From NCBI RefSeq assembly GCF_001039355.2, contig NW_019775378.1, forward strand, positions 232,204-296,203: a DNA stretch of 64,000 nucleotides, written 5' to 3'. Source of the stretch: Lingula anatina (lineage: Eukaryota; Brachiopoda; Lingulata; Lingulida; Lingulidae). Positions 34,727 to 48,100 of this stretch are shown here, piece after piece (positions within the stretch are counted from its first letter, which is position 1; each line of letters begins with the position of its first letter). A program made the position numbers and the translations under genes. Under the pieces are notes generated by a model. It had not been told where the DNA came from, ran no database searches, and saw only the letters and a list, made by a program, of their open reading frames with translations.

Positions 34727-37700
34727 TTAGATGTCGGGGATGGAGTGATCCATCAATTTTTTAACTAAGCTGGAACCCATGCTGAAAAGATAGAAATTGA
34801 AATGTAGGAAAAGCAAAACAAAATTGGAATGGAAAATATTTTTATCTTCTAAAAAAAGTGCAAGTTTTTTATTTTTGTTTGTGTCAAAAGATCCCTCCCA
34901 GTTTGTGTGCCAAACTCGGCTCTGGCCCATATATCTATCTCTTAATTCTTTTACAAACAGTCCACTAAACTTCATATTAAAATTTTGCACATATAGCAAC
35001 ATCTCAGTCACTGCCATAGACAAAACTCCCTTTGAAAAAAGTATGAAATTTCTGAAAAGATAATTTGAACCATTCGAAAGATTTGAGGCTGAATGCTATT
35101 AAAAATGAAAAAAAATTAATAAAAGAATAAATGAATAAATAAAATTACTCCCATTCCCATAATCTTGTTAGCATAAAATGTTTAGTTCCTTACCATTTGA
35201 CAATGTGTTCATAGATAAATGAAGGCATGATGGTGACAGTGACCGTCCTTGGTGCTGCAGCAAAGATGTCACGTGTCTCAGAATCCTGAAAATGGCCCAA
35301 AATTATTTTCAGTACTCAGTTTTGTAGTTTCATATATAATGGTTACTCAAACATTACTCTTCACAAGTATGTTTCACAAATATACAATTACTTTAATGTG
35401 AAATCGTTATATGCATTTTCAAAAGTTGGGAATTTTCCAAAGTAGCTGGAAAACTTTAGAATTATCTAGAAAAATATTTTTTAAATTACTAAATTAATGC
35501 TCAGTTGACACCACTCTGTACAACCCTTGCCATAACACAATTTAAATCGTGTTTTCAGCTGAAAACTTGATTATTAAACATCTGAATCCATACCTTTAGT
35601 CCTACAACATTCTGACCATTGACCTCAATGAGCTGATGCTCTGTAAGGATGCCGTTTCTTGCGGCAGAAGAGTCCTTCACGATGGAGTTTATTTTACCAT
35701 TGTTGAAGACAAAGCCTATGTGTCCCACACTGTCCTTCTGCATGGTCAGAGTACGTTCAAATGGTCTGTAACAGAATTGTTTAAATAGGCGTAAAATACA
35801 CTTGAAAAATCATATGGTCATTGAGGTTAACTTTAATCTTTATTTGATAAAAACTTACAAATATTAACAATGCTATAAACAAAATACAAGACTGCAATGC
35901 ATTCAAAGCATACACTTACATGAGAGCTTAAAGGTTTTTTTTTAGAATAAATTACACGATAAATTACTTTATTATTCAATTTTTTCAATATTCTTTATCC
36001 AAAAAATGCATCTTTTAACCACTAAAACATTGTCTAAGCGAGCCAGAGTCCAACATGTGTCGCCCCCTGTCACCCTACCTGTCACGTACTGCCATGGATA
36101 TTTTCTCTGGTGCTGCGTTCTTAATGAACTTCATGACCTTGTCTGTGTCCCAGCCAGCCACAAGTTGGTTGTTGATCTCTAGAATCTGGTCCCCAAACCT
36201 CAGGCCAGCCAAGGCGGCAGGGGAGTTCACATGGACAAAGGCAACAAACACACCCTGTAGATACACAAAACACACAACTCTCAGTTTTTGATAGGATGAT
36301 CGCTTTTTTTGAGTTTGAATGAATATTTTTGTGTAAATTATATAAGTACTGCTGAAATAATGAAACAATGAACAATGTCTGTCAATAGATGATTAGTATG
36401 ACTAGATAATATTGCATCCTCCTTGAGAAGACTTTGGCTGGTTATTAACAGTTAACCTTAATGGTGATGATGATGGCACTCTAAAACTAAAATTAAAAAA
36501 TATGTTAATAATGGCAGGTCTTTTCACCCTTTTTACTTCAAATACAGTGAGACCAAACAAAAATTTGTATTTTTGGATAACTGTTCTTTACCAATCTTAC
36601 ATGTATAACTTTCATCTAATCTTGAATCCAATAATTTAGTAAGTGTCCATGTATTCCACTCAAATATGGAGAATGAATCTACAGACACTGCAAATATGTA
36701 TTACCAGTGCTATCATGATAAATTTTATCTTTTCTTGGCTCAGTTTATAAGCTGTTGTTCTGCCAAGTCACCTGAGAACATATCTTATCTAAAAGCGGCT
36801 TAGCCAAGTAGCCTATCATTTATGAAGTCCTAATCTGTGTGCTATCTCATTGACCTGTTACCATAACACATACAATATAATATTTCCTCCTAGTGCATTT
36901 TTGAACTGCAGCTTTGTATTTCTCAATGATGCTATTCAAATTGTAAAGTTCATAAGGGAAAAAAGTTACTAGTAAGTGTACTTAAAAAAATACAATGATT
37001 CAGACAGCACAAATTCCACTAATTCTTCACTAAAATCAACTTACCTTATTGACTCCTCTCACTCTCAGGCCACACTTGCCCTGCTGGTCTTTGCACAGCG
37101 TGACCATTCTTATTCCTTGTTTGATTTCTGCTCTTCTTAAACCGACATCATTACCAGTGACAGGGGCCACTTGCATATTCCCGGTCTGGGTCTGTCTCAC
37201 TGCCAACTAATGGTACAAATATACAAATTAATTAAGCTAAGAAAAATTGCTTATAATGGATTCAACATAAAGAAGGGGTGAAAAGAGGGACTAGAATGTT
37301 TTGATAATATTACATGAAATCTCAATACAGTTTTCATTTGTACAGTATTCATTTGGAAATGAGAGCAATATTATTAACACAGTTAATCAAATAAAATTTT
37401 TATAACCTTTCATAAATAAAAGCGTAATTTTTTTTTTGTTTTTTTTTTGAAAAATGAGCACTCTTGTAATTTAAACATCCCAAGTAAAAGGAAAATAGTA
37501 AATTACATACCATATAGTTACCAACATAATAACTTCAAAATAATAATAATAATAATAATAATAATCACCTGATTTCCCCCAGAAGGCACCACTTGACCAT
37601 AAGCAGGAGGAATAGCCCCTTCATCCAGAGACAGCCCCATGTACTCATTGAGTGAAGGGTACAGAGAGGACTGTGGGTATGCAGCGGCCGTGGGGTTCAC

Positions 37701-37826
37701 AGGGTATGGCAGCCCCTGTCCCTGCTGTGGGTATTGGATTGCCTGGGCCTGGGCTTGGCTGTGCTGCATCTGTGCCTGGGCCATGTGGTCCACCTTCATA
37801 TCTTCTAGTGATGGGTACAGAGACAT
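34727..37826 (-). CDS. SDCBP: Syntenin-1 (tandem-PDZ scaffold)
   Basis: Adaptor that binds syndecan and other C-termini through two PDZ domains and ALIX through N-terminal LYPxL motifs, acting in endosomal budding and exosome formation. Exons in order: 37826-37569, 37206-37045, 36254-36079, 35765-35594, 35285-35194, 34781-34727. All are phase-consistent. The product is 304 aa (human 298). The N-terminus [13 protein letters not shown] matches the family start. LYPSL occurs twice (3-7 and 55-59), and the segment between is Gln/Ala-rich. PDZ1 spans about 120-200, with carboxylate loop CGLR (131-134) and [14 protein letters not shown]2 spans about 205-280, with HIGFVF (214-219) and [14 protein letters not shown]. 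The end reads LMDHSIPDI, like human LMDHTIPEV. An acceptor just before the ATG and a donor at 39038 mark a separate 5' UTR exon. Confidence 0.97.
37540..37565. repeat. (ATT)n microsatellite abutting a syntenin splice donor
   Basis: The repeat begins within the donor of syntenin exon 37826-37569; on the minus strand the intron opens GTGATTATTATT. Confidence 0.9.
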
Positions 37827-39037
37827 GGTGCTGGTGTGCTGGTTGACAATCTATAACTTGCTTAAATCTAAAAGTAAAAAAAAAAAAAAATTAAAAAATC
37901 AAACCATAGAAAACAAAAATATGTGAGCCAAAAAACGGTGTGTTTCCTTAATGTCTGTCAAGATCAATTTTGAAATAAATCACATCATAGTACCCTAGAT
38001 GTAAATATTATAAGATTAAGTTAAGCACTAAATTCAATATCCACCCATATTTTAGTGCATACTGCTGCATTTATTGGGTGATCAGCATCTGTTGTAATTT
38101 TCAAAGTGATGCCACATATAAATATGGAATATTCATGCACCTGATGCTTGTTGGCTGACTTGTAGAAGTGGTTTATATGCGTCATGGGGAATCCATGCAT
38201 GTTTCACATGTAAAGTTAAGTACATTCTGGTACTAAATCAAATCTGTATGTAGACTACTTGAGTCCAGGGGCACTTGTTGTTTTAATGATCATGGCAGAA
38301 GGAAATTCTTTAAGACTGACAGTCAACTGACAACGAATACCCAAGTTAATAAACATCAAATTCGAGGCACTGTTTCTACAGTTTTTTCATGATGCTACAA
38401 CAACTGTCTGAAATATGTGACAATTTACGATACTATTACTACTGTGACTTTACTTTCCTACTACTGAATACAGTAGCCTAGATTCTGCCCCTGTGACCCT
38501 AGTGACTGACAGACAAGATGTCACTGAGTCACAAGACATGCAGTGCTTACGATTTTTGCTTATTATTTTTTTCTTACCCCGTCTTCATCCCGTTGTTATA
38601 TAATCACTTAAGTGTTAAATATATTGATCTGCCTATCCCGTTAACTTGTTTAAATCCAAATTTATTATTCGAGACATTTCAGGATAATCATTATGCGACG
38701 GATACGAAGACTAGGAAGTACAAGAACAAAAAATCAACCTAAATCAACAAACTGCTTAAACCTTCATAAAAGGGTCAATCCATACATAGTTTTACTAGTA
38801 GAATGACTGAGGTACCTACAAAGGGGTGCAGAATTAATTCTCGTTTATCGATTTGGGAAATGAAACCAGGATACGGTGAGGATAGATTATGGGAGTACGT
38901 TGCATTTCAGTTGTGCTTGATCGTAGTGCTGCTGCCAAATAACAGAGTACCGAAGACTGCCAGCGACTTAAACGATTGTCTTTGGGACTCAAACGTATTG
39001 AAAACTAATCTAAATTCATTTACAGATATATGCTTAC
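37827..39037 (-). other. 5' UTR intron of syntenin
   Basis: Non-coding. Bounded by the acceptor just upstream of the syntenin ATG and the 5' UTR exon donor at 39037/39038. Nothing else recognised. Confidence 0.6.
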
Positions 39038-39371
39038 CTTAGACGAGGTTGTTCTTAGTAGTTACTTGCGAAATAAAGGTCTCTTATCCTATTTATTTTG
39101 CTTTTGACGTCACCAGATCATGTGAATCACAAGAACATTAGGTCATGGTGCGATTTATAAATAGAATATTGTTGCGGTGCATCATGGTATATGGGATGGG
39201 CTTTTGTTTATTTTTCTTTCACAGAAAGTATCATATGAAAATTCATTTTATGGCAGTTAATATATTTGATCATTCGAAATATACCAAAACTTATACTTAA
39301 AGTTTTGCTGAAAAAAAAAAGCTTAAGATCATACCGGAAGTTAAAGGTGTTCGGCTATTTCCGTTTGCAAT
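39038..39371. promoter_or_regulatory. Probable bidirectional promoter between syntenin (-) and PHACTR (+)
   Basis: The minus-strand 5' UTR exon of syntenin ends at a good donor (39038, ctaag|gtaagc). The PHACTR ATG is at 39372 on the other strand. Between them are a perfect palindromic CRE, TGACGTCA (39105-39112), and a consensus ETS/GABP site, ACCGGAAGT (39333-39341), 30 bp before the PHACTR ATG. An AT-rich ttataaatag is near 39150. Both start sites are inferred. Confidence 0.6.
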
Positions 39372-42094
39372 ATGGAGACCCCAGATTTAAAACTTGGCAA
39401 AAAACCACAACATCAAAGATCTGCCAGTGACCCCGCGCCCAAATCGCCAAAAGGTACAAAAAATGGAACTGTACAAGAAAAAGGTATATATGAGTTTTAT
39501 TATCTGAAGTGAAAAACGTTGTGGTCAATTTGAAAATTTACTTTTTTCTTCGCTGTTTCAATTCCGGTTGCAGCTGGTCCTACTATTTTTCTCTCTTTGT
39601 CACATCTTTAGATTGCGTTTTTCTATTTACCGGAGGGCTCTCGACACAACAGTCAAAAACTGCAGTGAACACAATGAGGGGGGGGGGGAAAGCAGTGCTA
39701 TTATTTGGGCTTGGTTGCAGCCGATTTAATTTTGATTAATCGCGCACCCACGCACAAACACATAGTTCACACGCCAACAGACGTCTTTTGTCCTAGGCTA
39801 TATTCATTTATTCGCATAAATGAAGAGGCGACTTTAGTAAACTAAATCGTTGCCAATGCATGTCAGGAAAATGAACAATTTAACTTTTGGTTGTAACTTA
39901 AGAAGGAGCAGTAACCATTAAAATAATTGGGATACAGGCTACATTGTTTTATGTCCCCATTCAGTTTCAACAGTGCCCTCCTGCACGGTCCTGCACCATT
40001 ACTACCATACATGGTAACTCTCACATAGTATAACTCAGCTGACTAGTGAAAATGTACCATGTATAAGATAGTTCTTGATTTCAAAATCTTACTGTAAATT
40101 TACATTTTTTAAAACAAAAATACACCTGTCTTGTCCCCAAAGTAACAGTGTTCCAATCGTAATACAGAGAGGAAGTTACAATAGGAAAGAAACAAAGGGT
40201 TGGGGGGAGGTAATGATATGGGGGTGTATCGATGCCTGTAACATAATAATTTGTTTGGGAGAGGTAACAATGCGGGGATATGAAGAAATGACACTGGGAT
40301 ACATATGCTTGATTCATCACAAACTATGACCCTGTTAAGTGTATAGAGCTAAATATCACATAAAACACTCCTTTGGATATCACAATCAGATATGTAGTAC
40401 TAACAAAAATGAACAAATTCATTTAAGTTTTTCAACAAAAGTTGCATACATAGGAAAACAGAGTAAAAGTAGAGTTTGAAAATGAGCATGATTTGATTGT
40501 TTACGTTTCATATATTTCATTATTTGATTCTAGACAAAAAATTTTAGGCATTCATTTTCCTTCATCTGCATTCTTCTCGATTCATCAATGTGACAAATAT
40601 TGTTTTGTATTAGGTCCATGATTTTAGTAATTTTTAAATAAAATGATATGACAAGTCTATAACATATTACAGTATTGGTTGATATGTGGTTGAATACAAG
40701 GTTTGTATGATTGTATACATTTCATTGCAATTGAGAGAAATAGTTGTAATGCATTAAGGTATATGTTGCCTTGTAGCAGCTGCTTGTTACATGATGTTCC
40801 CTTGTATCACCTGTTGTTTAATCCTAACATCTTCGCCTAATGCCACCAAAAAATGATATGGCTTGTTTTGATACATGAAATATAAGCTGTCTGTTTGTTT
40901 ACATGTGTTCTAACATAGTATATTATGAAATTGGCTATTTTAACAAGGAAGTTAATAGAGCTTAATAGAGTAGATTAACCTACATTTGAGGTATTCTGAA
41001 TACAGACTGATAGCCACCAGTTTTTCTTCTCATTTACAATTAAGTCACGTGAAATACACTGACACACTGAACAAAATGCACTTTGTTAGTATCTTGATTG
41101 AATTATAGAATAAGTCCTTGCATGATAATATGTTAAGTAAAAGCATTGAATGTTGTTATTGTGTTGCCTTACTGTAAGTGTAAATTGATGCGGTTATCAG
41201 GATCATGTAGTCATTGTCAGAGCAGATATTTTGATTTCCTCCTTTGACATTCAATTGGAAGATCCGTAAAGATACATTCTGTGACTTATGTGAAAATGTA
41301 CATCAGACACATTCAGGAAGTAACTGCATCTGATGAACTTATTCTCATATGACTAAGTAATCAATATTCTGGTCTTGACGTTAATGGAAAAAATTATGTT
41401 TACCATGTTCTTTAACAGTTGTGCTTTCACAATAAAAAAAATTAAATAAATAAAAATTCTTTGACACTGAAGTAGTCGGGTTTATATTCTAAAAGGGGCA
41501 AGTGTGTTCCTTGACAAAATGAGAGAAAAGGGAGTTTTTTGTATTTAACATAGAAATTATCAACCACTCTTTCCAGAGTGATGAAGGGCAATAAGCTGCA
41601 CGTTATTTTGAAAATCTGATCTTGCTTTTTTATACCAGTATAAAAGAAAGCCACTTATCAAACAAAGAGAGATGTGAGGACATGCCATGATTTTCATTTC
41701 ATGCAAATCTTCCAAATGCTGATGTTTGTCATATTAGAGACAAGGTCAAAGTATTATGCTGCAGCTTAGTAAAACACATGACATCTGGTGCATCCAAGTT
41801 GATGAACCCAGTGACATTTTACTTGGCGATAAAAAGAAAAGAGGCATTTTGATGTTAAGCTCTACCTACTAACAAGGATGACTGCTGTACCAGTTGTTTG
41901 AAGTCTGGCTAAGGTGAACACATTTTCTTTTCATATTTTTTTCAAGGATATATGACATATAATCTAATATTGAGGTTTTGACCACATTTTGAACTTGGAA
42001 GCCATTTGTGCTAAAAAATATGGTGGTGTTTGTCGATTTTACTTTAAGTCGCTGTGTTTTAAGGTGAGCCTACAGTTACTAGTAAGTTGGGCCA

Positions 42095-42134
<40 letters not shown>

Positions 42135-45100
42135 NNNNNNNNNNNNNNNNNNNNNNNNNNNNNNNNNNNNNNNNNNNNNNNNNNNNNNNNNNNNNNNNNN
42201 NNNNNNNNNNNNNNNNNNNNNNNNNNNNNNNNNNNNNNNNNNNNNNNNTTTTTTTTTCAGTTAAAATGTCAGCAGTGAAATGAATAATTCTCAGGTCTTT
42301 TGCCTTCCCTTCATTAAATGGTTTGCAACTGGGTGTGGCTATTTGTGAAAATAACCAAAGCTAACCACATAGCCAGGAAATTGCATTATTCAGCTCAAGG
42401 TTACCACAAGAGGAAAGAGGAACTTAATCTCTAGAGCAATAGGAATCATCCACAGTAGCCAAAAGTCATGTGGCATTTAGAAGAGAAAGGGGTCAGAAAT
42501 GAGAAATGATGACAGTCTAACAAATATGGTGTGATAACAAACAAAAAGTTATAGAATTTGTCCACAGATATTTTTTTGGTTGTCTTTTCTCAGGTTTTGT
42601 TAATTTTTTTCTTGCACAATAAGTACCCATCATGATTTTTGCTTTGTAAGACCCCATTCTCATAAAGACAACATCGGTCTATGTGGATCAACCCAACTCT
42701 GCGTGAACTCATGCTAAGTGCAATTAGCTTAATTGAGTGACATGTCTCCTTTTGTTTCCAATATACTTGTATAACCACCAGCTTGTCTGTGTTCCACCTA
42801 AAGGGATAAAAACTCTTCGTTTTGGCCAAAAAATGAATTTCCTGGAGTAAACAACAATTTTCCCACACTTACCAATGGTTAATGAATCCATTTTTACACT
42901 CAAAGTTAGTCCCTGTTTTTTTCTAAAAAGTTTGGTTTTTTGTTAAAATCTCTTAAGATATTATAACAGAGTATAGCCATCAATGGAGGTCACGTGATCT
43001 GAAGACAAGCTCGGATATCAGAATAATAGCTATAACTGCTGTTTTTGTCGTAAAACAGAATATATTGTATTTCTACGAGTTATTCACAATGTTTTTATTG
43101 TGAAATATAGATCTCATACGAAGAGTTATTATCCCTTTAATGCCAGGAGGAGACTTGTTCATCTGTTAATTTGAATGCACTCAGTGAGAAACCCTGCAGA
43201 TCTATGTAGACCTAAAGAGTTTATGGGAATGCACCTTATGCCAACATTCTCAGCACATGGAGTTCCATCCTTGTTCCCAAAGGGTTAGTCTCACTTCACG
43301 TGGATTTTCACATATTTAGTAGTCTTATGTGACATCACGCAGCACTAACAGTCTCATGATTCCCATTAATATGTGATGATGAAGTTAATTAACATAACTC
43401 ATCCCTTATATGGTCCATTGCACCTCTGTAATATCCTGTTTGGCAGCTATCATATAAAGCATATATTCAATAGATTTTGCTCCAGTTTAGCCTTCAGACT
43501 TCATAGATGTCATAGTTGATGTTGACATTAATTATAGTTTACTTCTATTATTTTATACAATAAAGCCCCTTCATTTTATTTCCACAGGTGATATATCAGT
43601 TAGTACCTCATTTTGCCACAGTGGCAGCACAGTACAGTGACACCTCCATAATATACTAGTGAACAGTGCGACTATCATTTGGGAAGCTATTTTGAGGGGA
43701 CTTGTTCAAATTCAGATTGACACAGAAAGATTTTTATTGTATGAAAAATGACATGCAAGTTAAACATGCACATTTGGGGGTGGCCAGCTCCTGCCAAAGT
43801 GAAAATACTGGTATTTCTTAGCAAGACAAGAGGATTTAGGCTGGTTTCCTGTTGGTTGTACACTTGTACATTATATCAGCATTCCTGGCTGAAAATTCTC
43901 AATGAGACAGTTGAAAAAATAGATTCTGTGTGTTAAGTCTTCTCTTTCTCCCACTGCTTAGATGACCGTTTTTTTTTTTTGTTTTTTTTTTCTTTTGCCA
44001 GTGTCTCACTTTGCTCAGGGTGAAAGAATCTGTGTAAGAAGATGATGTTTCGATCTGAGTATGCAGAAATATGATTAATGAGAGCCTTTGGCAACAGACA
44101 GTTTGGTTAATGGATAACTTCCAATTCAATATTAAGGCAAACCAAGTTGTAAAGGCTGGATTAAGCTATGATGGACACAGTACTAGGTTAGGGATGTTTG
44201 TAAAATGGGTGAACTGGACCCCATAACTTGAAAGCATCGCGCATTGCGACCGAGCACAAGGGTCTCGATTCCATAACTTGCCCATACTCGCCCCATATAA
44301 TGCATTATAGCCCCTATGTGATATCACTATTCACAATATGCGATTCTTTTGAGTTACGGAGCCCTGGTCACATATCTGTTGAATCGTGTACCATGTTAAA
44401 CCCATGCTCTAAGTAAGGCACATTTGAAACTTATTTAAATTGTTTGCATTTAATTAGTTATTATTTACTGTTGGTCTCTGTTGAAAAAAAATTAATTTAA
44501 GCATAAAGTGGGTTTAAGAATCACTGTTGAAAATGGCTACCTTTCTTGTCTCTGCATCATCTTGCGGTGTCATTTTAGTGCACATCTTAAACACCTAGTT
44601 TCAAGACAGTAAATAAGAAATAGATACGCTGTATTAGTTTCCAGTTAAGAACCCCTGAAGAAGGCTTTCAAGTGTTTCATGGAAAGCTGACATCAGTGGT
44701 GGTTAGCAGAGATTTTCTCAGATTAGAAGTGATCTGTTGCTGTGAAAGGATAGAACAGTTAATCTTCATACATTATGGATGGTAAATAAGTGTGACCCTG
44801 ATCAATACATCTCACATAATGCCACCTTTTCAGTTGGTACAAAAACTCGACTTTTTGTGGTACTTTAATTGGCAGTAATGATAACATTTATATGGCAGTG
44901 AGATTTTTTTTAGTGGGTTTTTATGCAGATGATGGAGGTAGAGACACATTTGGCTCTTGTCCAGCTAAATCTGTAGCAATTTTTATTGGTATAAATGCCA
45001 TTTATGGGACAAAATAACAGGTGTAGTTTATTTTAGACAGTCTCTAACACTTTGATCCACTTACCTTCTTTTTCTTCTCGTCTTCTATTTTCTTAAACCA

Positions 45101-48100
45101 TCCTTCAGTATAAGCCTATCTCTGAGCTAGAATGACAAATATGAAGAAAAAAAATAAAGTAGGTCCAGTAATTTTCCAAGTTCTCCCAAAGGACAGGAAC
45201 TTAAGAAGAAGTTTATCATTGCCTCAAGTTGAATTCATATTGAATACTCACATTGCTCCTGTGACTGACTGCATCTCATTGTGTGTGTGTGTGTATTTGT
45301 GTGTGCTGCTCTCTGTACTGGATACACTTGTGGAATGTGAAATGCAATATGTAGCTCTCTCTCTTCCCTGTGACCCTGTTTTAAGTTATTCTTCACAGCA
45401 GGGTGGGCCAGTTACCCTGGCATCGGAATGTAAGCGTAAAGATCACACGCATATTTCAGATGTGGCCCATGTGACTTTGTCTAGCCAATAGGACCCGGGG
45501 TAAATTGCTCTTTAATTTAGTGACCTGAGCCAAGAGAGCAGCAAATTTAGGGCAACTCCAACTTGGACCAAGAACAGAATTAGTTAAAAGGAAAGTGTTG
45601 TGTGCATTCCTGTATTCTGTGAGATTCTGCAAACAAACAGTATTTAAAGAAGACATGAGATTCTGGAAGAGAAAAAGAAAGAACAGGTTGAAGGAAGTGA
45701 AGGAGGGTGAGGGTAAGTGTGGATACAATCAGGGAGCATGATTCCCTGCTCTGGTGACTGGTGGTCTGGTTTGTTGCAGCCCAGATTGGGGAAAACTGAA
45801 CGCATTAGTATGCCAAGATGTATGGCTATGTGGCCAGAAAGTATGGCAGCGTGACAGATGTGAGTTTTGATTAAGGCGCAAGTACATGGCTGCTTTCTTT
45901 TAATGCCAGTAGTGCATAAGGAATTTCCTCTCACTCAGTCGGATGACTTGATGACAAGAGGGTCACAGATGTACATGCGTCTCTTTATTATGAATTTGTT
46001 TGAAGCAAAATATAAAGGCCTATATCTTACTGCTAAAGCAATGTGGAACATTGCATTACTTTTAATTTAAATTGTCAAAAATTAGTTTTGAAGCATATAT
46101 TTTGTCTAGTACTAGGTGTCCAAATACTGGCACATCTTTTAAATTCAAGTCAGGAAGAGTAGGAGGCATTGATTCTTTAAATTCTTTGTATTGAAAGCCT
46201 TGCTCTGTTATGAGCAGGAAAAATAGTTATGTGATGGCGTATGTTCTTTAGGATATGCTGATTATAGAATTTGACATGAAGCAGATGAAAATTCCAAATG
46301 TGTAGAGGTGTGCTTAATGGTGCCTTGTTTTTAAATCTTTGATTTATACCTCTGCTTCATGGTTGTCACAGTCGGTTCAAATGAAGCTTTGTTTCCAGTG
46401 TGGATACTTTCTTCTAACATGCTACTGTATACAGTTTCCCATTTCAATTCAGTTTCATGTTTTTTTTTTTACTCTATGACAAAGAAACAGGTCATCTTAC
46501 AAATACATTACAATTAAAATCCTTTGATAATTACTTATTTCTAGTCAAATGAAATAGAAAAAAAATTATCCGCGTACAGTAAATTCTAAGTTGTATGTCA
46601 GTGGCAGTGATTTAGAATTCCATACAGAAGCTGGCTTAATGACATGAGTGCATGATGAAGTGTATCATTTCTTCCTGGACTAGGACAATTTACTTCATAT
46701 GATGACCATTACACATTCTTGAGACTGAGTTGGGTTTGTATTCACAAGGATACTTTGAATGACATATTTGTAAATCGGATCAGGTAAATACAGTAAGAAG
46801 GTTATGGCCAGGATATGTAACTGACTTGAAACATGATAAGATTTTGAAAGTAGAATTCAGGGTTTTCTGTTCAGGTATACGTAGCTATTGCCCCAGATGT
46901 AATTGTAAATGAAAATTAGCTCACTTATAACTGAATTCTACTTTTTATGTATAGACACAGATTGCCTTTGCCTATGTCTGTCGACATCATCGTCACAGTG
47001 CATTTTCATTGTTATACAAATAAAATGAAAATTTTTTTACCTTTTGTATTCAAACTTACAGAACTGATGAATATTGATGAAATACAGGTCAATCCAAGGT
47101 CGAAAATCAGCCTGATCAGACCATTTATCCAAAAGTTATGCTGTTTTTTTTCCAGCATATTTTATCCAGCATTATACAAATAAAATGTAAACCATGTCAT
47201 ATTTTGCTTTGAAACTTGCAGCACTTATTCAAAGGTCTAATATATAGATCAAGTTCAAAAATTAGTTTGATTAGTTTATTTTTGTTGAAGTTTTATGCAT
47301 CATTATTTTCTGCTTTTTGTCTGTACACATGACAGCTCTGCTGCCTTGTTTATTTTTTATTTCATTTCTGTGTGTGTTGTAATAAAGCAGAACCAGTGAG
47401 CCATCTCTGTTTTTGATCAGTCTGTCAACCTAAACTATTTCTTTCAATGGACATTTATTTCCTGTAGTCAATTACCCTGGAGGCGTATTTTCAACTATGT
47501 GTGACAGTATCTTGATGCATATTGATTTCTAGACTGTGGTATTTTCATGGGCCTATTATGAAATACTTTTTCCTCAAACTATCCCCTATAAAGAGAATAT
47601 ATTTTCATATGCAGTAAAGTTGTTGGTCATTAGATGAAATGGCAACTCCTACAGTTGTTGTTAATGCACACAGAATTTCATCCACAGTTTTCAAGTCAAG
47701 TACACCGAAATTTAACAGACTTCAAGTTTTAAAGGATAGTGACCTAGTAAAACTGAAATTGACCAGCAACTGTGCAGCAAATCATAGAGGGATTTGAAAA
47801 ACAGACCATGTTTAAACATGATTATTAGATTACAATATACATTAGGATGTTTGAATCTGCATTATAGGACATATAACAGAGACCAATAATGTTCAAGCAA
47901 ACCATGTACAAATTTGAAAAACAAACTATTTTCATGTAAACATGTTTATAGACAGTAGGGTGTCAAAATCTGCAGTATAAGACAAATAACTGAGACCAAA
48001 AATCTGCAGTATAAGACAAATAACAGAGACCAAAAATGTTAATGAACTTTACAATACAGGTTACTAGTAAGCCCTTTAATGTATGTCTTTTTTTTGAATG

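Noticed and set aside
45132-45491. 119-codon ORF in PHACTR intron 1
   Set aside because: Contains a GT microsatellite and has no domain or splice signal; likely chance.
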